Origin: Gammaproteobacteria bacterium
GTDB lineage: Bacteria > Pseudomonadota > Gammaproteobacteria > Pseudomonadales > Azotimanducaceae
Assembly (NCBI GenBank): GCA_002712135.1
Contig: PASO01000031.1
Span: 80,710-91,824, forward strand
Direction of reading: 5' to 3'
DNA length: 11,115 bases
Shown here: positions 1-6,746 of the stretch, piece by piece
How positions within the stretch are numbered: the first letter of the stretch is position 1
How the letters are laid out: every line of letters begins with the position of its first letter
Made by a program: the position numbers and the translations under genes
Notes under the pieces: model-generated
Database searches by the model: none
What the model saw: only the letters and a program-made list of their open reading frames with translations
What the model was told of the DNA's origin: nothing

Positions 1-1878
1 CATGAACAATTCGCAGCCCTCGACCTGCTAACTCATGTAATGTCTACACCACCTTCTGGTAGATTGCATCAGTCTTTGGTTGAGACTGGCTTGGCGGCGC
101 GGGTAGGAGCCTTTGCCTATCAACTTCGTGAGGCAGGCCCGCTAATGGTATATGCGGAAACTCGTGAAGAAGGTTCGATTGATGCCGTGTGGGTGGCCAT
201 GCAGAAGACGATCTACGATGTGGCTGGGGGAGTGACGCCTATTACCGATGAAGAGGTTGAGCGGGCACGAACCTACTATCTCAACAGTATTGAATTGATG
301 TTTAACGATTCTCGTAGCATTGCTTTGCAGCTTAGCGAGTGGGCCTCAATGGGCGATTGGCGGTTGCTGTTTCTTTATCGCGATCGCCTAGGTGAAGTTA
401 CAACGGAAGAAGTAAACGCAGCCGCGGCATCTTATCTGAAGCCCCAAAACAGCACCGTAGGTTTCTTTATTCCGACCGATGAACCAGACCGTGCTGAAAT
501 TCCTAATTCTCCTGATGTCACTGCACTGGTTGCCAACTACAAAGGAAAGAAGGCTGTTAAAGCAGGTGAGGCTTTTGATCCTACGCCAGAGAATATCGAA
601 GCGCGCATCATCAGGGTGACGCTGGATAATGGCTTTAAATTAGCGATGCTGCCTAAGGAGACTCGCGGTGCGAATGTGAATGTTTCCATGCGGCTGCGTT
701 TTGGCAGTGCAGAGCAGCTCAAGAATAAGGCCAGCATTGGTAGTCTAGCGGGCAGCATGCTGATGCGTGGAACCAAGCGACTTTCTCGTCAGGAGTTAAC
801 TGATGAGTTCACTCGTCTCAAAGCGCGGGGTGGACTGAGCGGCGGCGTTGCCAATGCATCCGGTAGCTTACAAACAACGCGAGAAAATCTTCCTGATGTT
901 TTAAGACTGGCAACGGAGGTGCTACGGGAACCGGCTTTTGATGGTGAACAGTTCAACGAGCTAAAGCAGCAGATCATTACATCCTTAGAAGCCAGTAAAT
1001 CTGATCCAGGTGCACTCGCTAGCCAGGCGCTGCAACGACATTTGGCACCATACCCTGAAGACCACCCTGGCTATGTTGCTACCATAGAGGAGTCTATTGC
1101 CTTAACCGAGGCGACTGAGCTGTACCAACTAGTTGAATTTCATCAAACGTTTTACGGCGCTGCGCATGGCCACATGGCAATTGTTGGCGATTTTGACCCG
1201 AAGGAGATTCAGCCGATAGTTGAGGAATCCTTGGCCGGGTGGAATTCCGATGCGTCTTATTCACGACTAGTAAATCCACACTTTGAAATCCCCGGAAAAA
1301 AAATAACCATCGAGACTCCGGACAAGGCTAACGCGTACTTTCTGACTGGACTTAACATCCCGTTGCGAGATGACCATGAGGATTACCCTGGGCTTGTGCT
1401 CGGTAACTTTATGCTTGGAGGTGGTTTCCTCAGTTCCAGATTGGCCGTTAGGATTCGTCAGAATGAGGGTTTGAGTTATGGCGTTGGTTCTCAGTTTTCA
1501 GCCGATCCACTGGATAAATCAGCACAGTTTAGTGGCTACGCGATATATGCTCCGGAAAATGCTGAGTCACTTGAGGCTGCGTTTGTTGAAGAGGTCCGGA
1601 AGGTTGTTACTGAAGGCTTTTCGGATAAAGAGGTGATGGAAGCAAAATCCGGTTTTGTCCAGTACCAAAAGAACTTGTTGTCCAATGATCGTACGTTGGC
1701 GGGTTACCTTAGCCGGCGCTTGCGTATAGATAGAACGATGTACTGGACTGCGGAATTGATGGAGAAACTACAGGCGCTGACACCCAAAGATATTCAGGGT
1801 GCTATGGCGCGACATATTGATACCGGAAACCTTTCTATTGTGGTTGCAGGTGACTTTTCGAAAGAAACAATACAATAG
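1..1878 (+). CDS. M16 (pitrilysin-type) zinc peptidase family protein, 5' truncated
   Basis: The reading frame is open from base 1, and the residues before the first ATG at 40 (HEQFAALDLLTHV) already look like M16 sequence. That ATG is therefore internal, and the true start lies outside the window. The 625 codons present hold the end of a first M16 unit and a whole second unit (from about codon 205), so the full protein is probably near 900 residues. In the second unit the position of the zinc motif HxxEH reads SLAGS (followed by MLMRGT, codons about 248-258), so both histidines and the glutamate are missing. The C-terminal lobe keeps the family's R...GLSY pair (codons 486 and 493). In two-unit M16 enzymes the first unit normally carries the zinc site and the second is a non-catalytic partner; the first-unit motif would be upstream and cannot be seen. 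These enzymes degrade peptides, often in the periplasm, but the signal peptide region is also missing here. The family call is firm, the substrate unknown. Confidence 0.93.
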   Translation, partial: HEQFAALDLLTHVMSTPPSGRLHQSLVETGLAARVGAFAYQLREAGPLMVYAETREEGSIDAVWVAMQKTIYDVAGGVTPITDEEVERARTYYLNSIELMFNDSRSIALQLSEWASMGDWRLLFLYRDRLGEVTTEEVNAAAASYLKPQNSTVGFFIPTDEPDRAEIPNSPDVTALVANYKGKKAVKAGEAFDPTPENIEARIIRVTLDNGFKLAMLPKETRGANVNVSMRLRFGSAEQLKNKASIGSLAGSMLMRGTKRLSRQELTDEFTRLKARGGLSGGVANASGSLQTTRENLPDVLRLATEVLREPAFDGEQFNELKQQIITSLEASKSDPGALASQALQRHLAPYPEDHPGYVATIEESIALTEATELYQLVEFHQTFYGAAHGHMAIVGDFDPKEIQPIVEESLAGWNSDASYSRLVNPHFEIPGKKITIETPDKANAYFLTGLNIPLRDDHEDYPGLVLGNFMLGGGFLSSRLAVRIRQNEGLSYGVGSQFSADPLDKSAQFSGYAIYAPENAESLEAAFVEEVRKVVTEGFSDKEVMEAKSGFVQYQKNLLSNDRTLAGYLSRRLRIDRTMYWTAELMEKLQALTPKDIQGAMARHIDTGNLSIVVAGDFSKETIQ

Positions 1879-1921
1879 AATGGTGGTAATATTATTTAAT
1901 CATTTGTTTGGAATGTAATAC

Positions 1922-3613
1922 GTGAGCTTTGACCTTGTGATCAAGAATGGAACCATCGTAGATGGTTCTGGTGGCGCGTCCTATATGGCTGATGTTGGCG
2001 TAAATGACGGGCGAATTTCTGCCATCGGCCGCATCAGAGAGAAATCAACAGAAACGGTCGATGCAGAAGGTCATGTGGTATCGCCCGGTTTTGTCGATGG
2101 CCATACACATATGGATGCCCAGGTTTTTTGGGATCCTATCGGTTCCTGTTCCTGTTATCACGGGGTTACTAGCGTCATCATGGGTAATTGTGGCTTTACG
2201 CTTGCCCCATGTGCGAAAGAGAACGCTGACTATGTATTCAAGAATCTAGAGCGAGCCGAGGACATCTCTCGGGATGCGATGCTCGAAGGGATCGACTGGA
2301 CCTGGGAAACATTTCCTGAATTTCTGGATGTCGTAGACGGGTTGCCCAAAGGGATCAATTATGGTGGTTACATTGGCCACTCCGCTCTGCGTACCTATGT
2401 AATGGGCGAGAAAGCATTTGAGGCGGAAGCATCTGATGATGAGCTCAAAGTGATGCAGCAGCTAGTGAAAGAGGCTGTATCTGCGGGAGCGATAGGTTTT
2501 TCGACGTCACGCACATTTAACCATGCCACAGCGGATGATCGGCCTGTGGCAAGTCGATTGGCGAACTGGGATGAAGTGCGCGCCATCGTTAATGCATTAG
2601 GTGAGACAGGTAAAGGCATGTTTGAACTCGCGGGTGAGGCTCCGGGAAGAGATCCTGATGCCGTTCGCGAATATCATTGTCGGTTACGTGATCTCGCGAT
2701 TGAGTCTGGAGTTACCCAGACTTGGGGCCTGTTTGCCAACAGGTCAGCGCCTGAATACTGGCACGCCTATGCCGATCTTCTGGATGAAACTGCCGCTGCT
2801 GGCGGGCGAATGTTTGCCCAGGTGCATAGCAGAGGGCTGAACACCCTACTGTCTTTTGAAAGTAACCTGCCATTTGATAACTGGGAGCACTGGAAGGACT
2901 TCCGTGCGCTACCTTTATCCGAGCAGAAGAAGAAGTTACTTGATCCGAAAATTCGCTCAAAACTCGTCGAGGTTGCTAGTCTGCCCTATACCGGACCAAG
3001 AGTTATTGGCGCTGAGTTAAGGCCGCCCAAATGGGATTTCGTCTTTCCGATGGATGACATGCAGTACGACAAGCCCTCGATGGCGCAACTTGCCGCGGAG
3101 AAACGCATTCATCCTGTTGAGCTGATGATTGATATGGCTCTTGAACGGGATTTCAAAATCTTTTTCCGTTCTCCCATTGCCAACGAAGATATGAACGAGG
3201 TTATAAAGCTGATCAAGCATCCGAGATCCGTGGTGACGTTTTCAGATTCTGGTGCGCATGTTTCGCAGATCATGGATAGTTCTTTGCAATCGCATTTGCT
3301 CAGCTATTGGGTAAGAGAAAAGGAGGCGTTATCGCTTGAGGAAGGCGTGCGTCAGATTACTTACAACCCGGCCACCATGTGGGGATTGCATGACCGCGGT
3401 CTGATACGCGAAGGTATGGCGGCGGATATGGTGGTATTTGATCCCAATACTATCGGGCCTAATATGCCTGAGGTGATGCATGACCTGCCTTCGGGAGCAA
3501 TGCGATTAAAACAAACGGCCCGCGGGATCAAAAATACAGTCGTTAACGGTGAGATTCTGTTAACGGAAAACGAACATTCCGGTGCGGCGCCAGGAAAATT
3601 ACTGCGTAGCTAA
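1922..3613 (+). CDS. Amidohydrolase, N-acyl-D-amino-acid deacylase-like (563 aa)
   Basis: A metal-dependent hydrolase of the amidohydrolase superfamily. Members of this group remove acyl groups from N-acyl-D-amino acids or open cyclic amides; the substrate here is not known. The N-terminus (DLVIKNGTIVDGSG) is the usual first strand of the family. The metal motif GHTHMD gives H61 and H63, and GNCGF gives C90, with the same 29-residue H-to-C spacing as in D-aminoacylase. HSRG (H302) and SDSGAH (D442) follow, and the C-terminal sandwich domain ends with ADMVVFDPNTIG...TVVNGE. The start is GTG: the family N-terminus begins right after it and the next in-frame ATG (codon 22) would delete that strand. 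The Shine-Dalgarno sequence is weak (GGA about 9 bases upstream). The gene sits 43 bases after the peptidase gene and 23 before the first SDR, with no hairpin between. Histidines matching the later two metal ligands of D-aminoacylase are not obvious, so true D-aminoacylase activity should not be assumed. Confidence 0.88.
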   Translation: MSFDLVIKNGTIVDGSGGASYMADVGVNDGRISAIGRIREKSTETVDAEGHVVSPGFVDGHTHMDAQVFWDPIGSCSCYHGVTSVIMGNCGFTLAPCAKENADYVFKNLERAEDISRDAMLEGIDWTWETFPEFLDVVDGLPKGINYGGYIGHSALRTYVMGEKAFEAEASDDELKVMQQLVKEAVSAGAIGFSTSRTFNHATADDRPVASRLANWDEVRAIVNALGETGKGMFELAGEAPGRDPDAVREYHCRLRDLAIESGVTQTWGLFANRSAPEYWHAYADLLDETAAAGGRMFAQVHSRGLNTLLSFESNLPFDNWEHWKDFRALPLSEQKKKLLDPKIRSKLVEVASLPYTGPRVIGAELRPPKWDFVFPMDDMQYDKPSMAQLAAEKRIHPVELMIDMALERDFKIFFRSPIANEDMNEVIKLIKHPRSVVTFSDSGAHVSQIMDSSLQSHLLSYWVREKEALSLEEGVRQITYNPATMWGLHDRGLIREGMAADMVVFDPNTIGPNMPEVMHDLPSGAMRLKQTARGIKNTVVNGEILLTENEHSGAAPGKLLRS

Positions 3614-3625
3614 ACTGCTTATTAC

Positions 3626-3630
3626 AGGAA
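3626..3630 (+). promoter_or_regulatory. Shine-Dalgarno site fixing the start of the first SDR
   Basis: AGGAA lies six bases before the ATG at 3637. A TTG in frame immediately before that ATG (3634) would add one residue, but the spacing and the usual codon preference favour the ATG. Confidence 0.7.
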
Positions 3631-3636
3631 GCATTG

Positions 3637-4428
3637 ATGTCCAAGTTTGAGTTGACCGATAAGGTCGCCATCGTCACTGGTGGTGGCGGAACAAGCCATG
3701 GTATTGGTAGCTGTATTGCCGATACTTTTGCAAAGGCTGGTGCTAAAGTCGTTGTTGTTGGTAGGCATGAAGATAGCCTGAACAAGGTTGTTGAAAAAAT
3801 AAAGAATGCCGATGGTGAGGCCGTCGCTGTTACTGCTGATATTACCGATCCAGTCCAAGTTGATGAGATGGTTGCTCGGGCGCTGGACGCGTTTGGCAGA
3901 ATCGACATTCTCGTTAACAGTGCCGGTGGTAGTTCATTTGGTAATCCTGAAGATCTATCCCCGGAAGTTTGGAATGAGTGCATCTCGCTTAACTTAAACG
4001 GAACCTTTTTGTGCTGCACTGCAGTTTCCAAGGAAATGATCAAGCAAGGTGGTGGCAAGATCGTTAATATCGGATCGTCTTCAGGGATTAAAGGCGAAGA
4101 AAATGCGGCGCATTATGCGGCAGCAAAAGCTGCGGTGATAAACTTAACCAGATCGTTAGCTATTAGCTGGGCTATACACAGCATTAACGTGAACTGTGTA
4201 TCACCGGGTAGCGTCGTTGTGCCTGATCATAGTATTCCCGATATGCCCGACAATGAATATTCGAAGAGGCAGTTGCTTCAGTCAGCAGAAGCCGGCTCAC
4301 TGGGGTCGCCAGGTACGCCACAGGAGATTGCTAATGCAACGCTATATTTTGCATCTCCCGGGTCCGACATCATGACTGGTGAAAACCTGGTTGTTCGTGG
4401 TTCAGAGTGGGCTTCGGCCTACGCCTAG
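3637..4428 (+). CDS. Short-chain dehydrogenase/reductase with enlarged cofactor loop (263 aa)
   Basis: A classical-length SDR, an NAD(P)-dependent oxidoreductase that interconverts an alcohol and a ketone, or reduces a related double bond. The Rossmann fold starts at DKVAIVTG (residues 8-15). The catalytic set is N119 (in LNLNG), S147, Y160 and K164; the S-to-Y distance of 13 and YAAAK are as expected. R43 at the end of the second strand hints at NADP(H), which is an inference. The dinucleotide loop is odd: TGGGGTSHGIG (14-24) is longer by three residues than the usual TGxxxGIG, and the usual NNAG is NSAG (94-97). The gene follows the amidohydrolase by 23 bases and precedes a second SDR by 31 bases, so cotranscription is likely. 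The two SDRs share blocks such as INVNCV-PG and YAAAKA-VINLT but diverge widely elsewhere, so they are old paralogues rather than a recent duplication. Substrate unknown. Confidence 0.92.
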   Translation: MSKFELTDKVAIVTGGGGTSHGIGSCIADTFAKAGAKVVVVGRHEDSLNKVVEKIKNADGEAVAVTADITDPVQVDEMVARALDAFGRIDILVNSAGGSSFGNPEDLSPEVWNECISLNLNGTFLCCTAVSKEMIKQGGGKIVNIGSSSGIKGEENAAHYAAAKAAVINLTRSLAISWAIHSINVNCVSPGSVVVPDHSIPDMPDNEYSKRQLLQSAEAGSLGSPGTPQEIANATLYFASPGSDIMTGENLVVRGSEWASAYA

Positions 4429-4448
4429 CAGACTGCTGGATGCGCAAA

Positions 4449-4452
4449 AGGA
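4449..4452 (+). promoter_or_regulatory. Shine-Dalgarno site fixing the start of the second SDR
   Basis: AGGA lies seven bases before the ATG at 4460. The frame stays open upstream to an ATG at 4379, inside the previous gene, but the 27 extra residues would precede the normal SDR N-terminus and have no such ribosome site, so 4460 is chosen. Confidence 0.7.
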
Positions 4453-4459
4453 AAATTTA

Positions 4460-5281
4460 ATGTCGTTTAGTGTAGAAGATACTTTTGGTTTGAAAGACAA
4501 GGTGGCGATTGTCACAGGTGGTGGCAGCGGAATCGGTGAAGAAATCAGCAAAGCTTACGCCAGGGCAGGTGCGCATGTGGTTATCGCGGCTCGTCGGCAG
4601 GAAAGACTTGATCGCGTTGCAGATGAAATCCGCGAGATGGGTCGGGAGTCTCTTGCCATTTCGACCGATGTGACCGAGCCCGAACAGGTAGACAATTTGC
4701 TCAGAAAGACCATTGAAAAATTTGGACGCTTGGACATCATGGTGGCGAACTCTGGGGGTGGAGGCTTTCCACCGTTAGATAAGGCGACGCTTGAAGACTG
4801 GGACAAGCAGATTAATCTCAATCTCGACAGCGCCTTTTTGTGCGATGTCGGCGCCGGCAAGATCATGATCGAGCAGGGTACCGGTGGAAAGATCATCAAT
4901 ATTTCATCGACTGCTGGAATCAATCTTAACCCAAGACTTGCGGCTTACGCAGCGGCGAAGGCGGGGGTCATTAATCTTACCAAGACCCTGGCGGTGAATT
5001 ATGCCGTTAACAACATTAATGTGAACTGTGTGGCGCCGGGGTTCACAGCAACACTGGGAATTCGCAAAGCGGGTCATGTTCCACCTGATACCAGAAAAGA
5101 TGGAACCAGGATTCCATCTTTGCTAAAGCCGAACGAGCCGTATCATGTGGCTGACGCGTGCGTTTTTTTGGCGTCTGAGGCCTCCTCTCATGTAACGGGT
5201 GAATTGATGATCATTCGCGGCATGTTTCATATGGAGCGTAGCAACGATGTGCTGCGCGATCGAGCTGCGTTGACTCGTTAA
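4460..5281 (+). CDS. Short-chain dehydrogenase/reductase (273 aa)
   Basis: A second SDR with a standard cofactor motif, TGGGSGIG (residues 19-26). AARRQ after the second strand (R45, R46) suggests NADP(H), by inference. The catalytic set is N121, S150, Y163 and K167. The NNAG motif reads NSGGGG (97-102). After the catalytic helix the protein has a substrate-loop region (TATLGIRKAGHVPPDTRKDG, 196-215) quite unlike that of the upstream SDR, so the two enzymes probably act on different or successive substrates. The C-terminus is extended past the usual end of the family (about residues 255-273, polar and charged), compatible with an oligomer contact. It is the last gene of the left + strand group, and its stop lies two bases from the stop of the convergent aminotransferase. 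Exact reaction unknown; a carbonyl reductase or hydroxyacyl/alcohol dehydrogenase role is equally possible. Confidence 0.92.
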   Translation: MSFSVEDTFGLKDKVAIVTGGGSGIGEEISKAYARAGAHVVIAARRQERLDRVADEIREMGRESLAISTDVTEPEQVDNLLRKTIEKFGRLDIMVANSGGGGFPPLDKATLEDWDKQINLNLDSAFLCDVGAGKIMIEQGTGGKIINISSTAGINLNPRLAAYAAAKAGVINLTKTLAVNYAVNNINVNCVAPGFTATLGIRKAGHVPPDTRKDGTRIPSLLKPNEPYHVADACVFLASEASSHVTGELMIIRGMFHMERSNDVLRDRAALTR

Positions 5282-5283
5282 CA

Positions 5284-6444
5284 TTACGACATAAACAAGC
5301 TTTCGAACTGCCTCGCTTGATTGCTGGTTCGTGCTTCCCTAAGGCACTGTGCGAGTACTGGTATGCCTTCTTCAATTTGTTTGGCCTTCAGGTGACCAAA
5401 GGCAAGTCGTAAGTAGGGGACGTCCTTTCCGCGATAGTGAAACGATGAGCCCAACAGGTACTTAAAGCCGCGCTGTAGTGATAATTCGTAGAGCTTCTGT
5501 CGATTGACATCGTCGGGAATTCGAACCCAAAGAAACAGCCCGCCGACTGGTTTCGACCAGATGCAAAGGTCATCAAGCTGTTCCTTCAATCCCCTAATAG
5601 TAAGGTCACGTTTTTCTTTCAATGAGGCATTAGTCACTTTGGCATGATTCCATATTCCTTCTTTGTAGAACTCTGCAACTATTGCAGCGGTGAGGTAATT
5701 GCCACCGGCATCATGTCTGCGTTCCAGAATCCTTTTCAGCATCGGTGGGCGTGCGAGGATGTAGCCCAGGCGTAATCCTGGCGCAAGAATTTTCGACAGG
5801 GAACAAAGGTAGATATGGTTTGGGTTATCGTCTAGTGCGTAGACTGCTGGCTCTACATGCCCATCATAATGTACGTCGGCATAGCAGTTGTCTTCGACTA
5901 TTGGAATATCATATCGCCGGGCTAGTGCGATCATGTCCAGCCGTCTTGCCTTGGGCATGACGAAACCAGTTGGGTTTTGATACGTGCTGATGGCGTAAAT
6001 GAATTTTGGTAACTTGCCTTCGTTATTAAGCCGATGCAATTGTTCCTCGAGGTGGTCCATGCGCATACCACCTTCATCAAGCTTGATGCCGACCATATTG
6101 TATTTCAGACTGCGGTAGGCGCTTAACGTTCCCGGATAACTAAACTCCTCGATGATGACCGAGTCACCTGGGTAATCCATTAATGCTTCCGCTGTCAGGG
6201 TGACCGCTTGCATAGAACCGTTGGTCAACACGATATGCTCGGGGTCGACCGTGACGGATTCTCTGGTTGATTCTCGCTGCGCCATTGCTTGGCGCATACC
6301 GAGATGTCCTAAACTGCCTGGATAATTATTTATTTCATCTGACTGTTCATCCAAGACCTTCAGTGCTGCAGCTTTGAGTGCTTTAGTCGGAAAGTTTCCG
6401 GGGTCCGAGCGACCACTGCCGAAGTCATACAATAATTCAGTCAA
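5284..6444 (-). CDS. Fold-type I PLP-dependent aminotransferase (386 aa)
   Basis: A class I/II aminotransferase resembling 2-aminoadipate/aromatic aminotransferases and the aminotransferase half of MocR regulators. It has no helix-turn-helix domain at the N-terminus, so it should be a plain enzyme. Visible landmarks are the substrate-side YPGSLGHLGMR (41-51), YQNPTG with N157, VEDNCYADV with D185 (pyridine nitrogen) and Y188, the PLP lysine K218 in SLSKILAPGLRLG with phosphate-binding R225, and R346 in YLRLAFGH for the substrate carboxylate. The start is TTG: no in-frame ATG lies near the N-terminus, GGGAG is six bases upstream, and starting there gives the complete fold. It is transcribed alone on the - strand. 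The gene converges on the SDR/amidohydrolase group, so a shared pathway (for example handling an amino acid freed by the amidohydrolase) is possible but not shown. The amino donor and acceptor cannot be read from sequence. Confidence 0.92.
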   Translation of the reverse strand: MTELLYDFGSGRSDPGNFPTKALKAAALKVLDEQSDEINNYPGSLGHLGMRQAMAQRESTRESVTVDPEHIVLTNGSMQAVTLTAEALMDYPGDSVIIEEFSYPGTLSAYRSLKYNMVGIKLDEGGMRMDHLEEQLHRLNNEGKLPKFIYAISTYQNPTGFVMPKARRLDMIALARRYDIPIVEDNCYADVHYDGHVEPAVYALDDNPNHIYLCSLSKILAPGLRLGYILARPPMLKRILERRHDAGGNYLTAAIVAEFYKEGIWNHAKVTNASLKEKRDLTIRGLKEQLDDLCIWSKPVGGLFLWVRIPDDVNRQKLYELSLQRGFKYLLGSSFHYRGKDVPYLRLAFGHLKAKQIEEGIPVLAQCLREARTSNQARQFESLFMS

Positions 6445-6450
6445 GATGAT

Positions 6451-6455
6451 CTCCC
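6451..6455 (-). promoter_or_regulatory. Shine-Dalgarno site supporting a TTG start
   Basis: On the - strand GGGAG is followed by six bases and then TTG (6444-6442), the chosen start of the aminotransferase. An ATG a little further upstream (6463-6461) is out of frame. Confidence 0.7.
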
Positions 6456-6479
6456 AGGTTCATATTGGCTCTGTATATC

Positions 6480-6485
6480 ATTATA
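6480..6485 (-). promoter_or_regulatory. Candidate -10 element of the aminotransferase gene
   Basis: The - strand reads TATAAT, a perfect match to the sigma-70 -10 consensus. Transcription would begin near 6473 and give a leader of about 29 bases. No good -35 hexamer lies at 16-18 bases (the best spaced sequences are like TAAGGC), and there is no TG extension, so an activator or a weak promoter is likely. An imperfect dyad (GTATAT at 6473-6478, ACATAC at 6493-6498) straddles the element and could be an operator. Confidence 0.45.
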
Positions 6486-6746
6486 TGAAAGTACATACTT
6501 AGGCCTTATTGAAACTTTGCTAAATTGTAGTTGTCGGTAGTCACATTAGCCAAGATCTCCACAGCAATAATGCTTTGCATCTTTGGTCTGGTTAATCTTG
6601 CCCAGATTCGGATAAAGTATTGTGCGACGACTCCATAGTTTGTTGTGCGCACTGCAGTCCCTGTTGGACTAATGTGTTGCGTCTTTATTCTTCTCTACTA
6701 GTTTCTGGTTTAAATTTTTACAATGCTCTGATTATTTGAGGAATGT

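Larger units (their letters stand above)
6445..6746. other. Divergent intergenic region without a gene
   Basis: These 302 bases separate the - strand aminotransferase from the + strand MORN gene. No convincing coding frame or RNA gene is visible. The left part holds the -10 element and ribosome site described for the aminotransferase. The right part is T-rich near 6680-6720 and contains a weak possible promoter for the MORN gene (TTGGAC at 6664, TATTCT at 6686, 16 bases apart), a short stem AGTCC/GGACT (6656-6670) and the palindromes GTGCGCAC (6645-6652) and ACTGCAGT (6651-6658). None of these is strong enough alone to call. Confidence 0.5.

Noticed and set aside
40..42. ATG at 40 as start of the peptidase gene
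   Set aside because: The frame is open to base 1 and the upstream residues fit the M16 family, so this methionine is internal.
3543..4058. 171-codon - strand frame over the amidohydrolase end and first SDR
   Set aside because: It is antisense to well-supported genes, and its composition looks like a reverse-complement shadow.
3637..5281. Recent tandem duplication of the SDR genes
   Set aside because: Outside the core motifs the proteins differ strongly, including in cofactor loop and C-terminus, so any duplication is ancient or the genes were brought together.
6656..6670. AGTCC/GGACT stem before the MORN gene as a terminator or riboswitch part
   Set aside because: Only five base pairs, no T run directly after it, and no larger structure around it.
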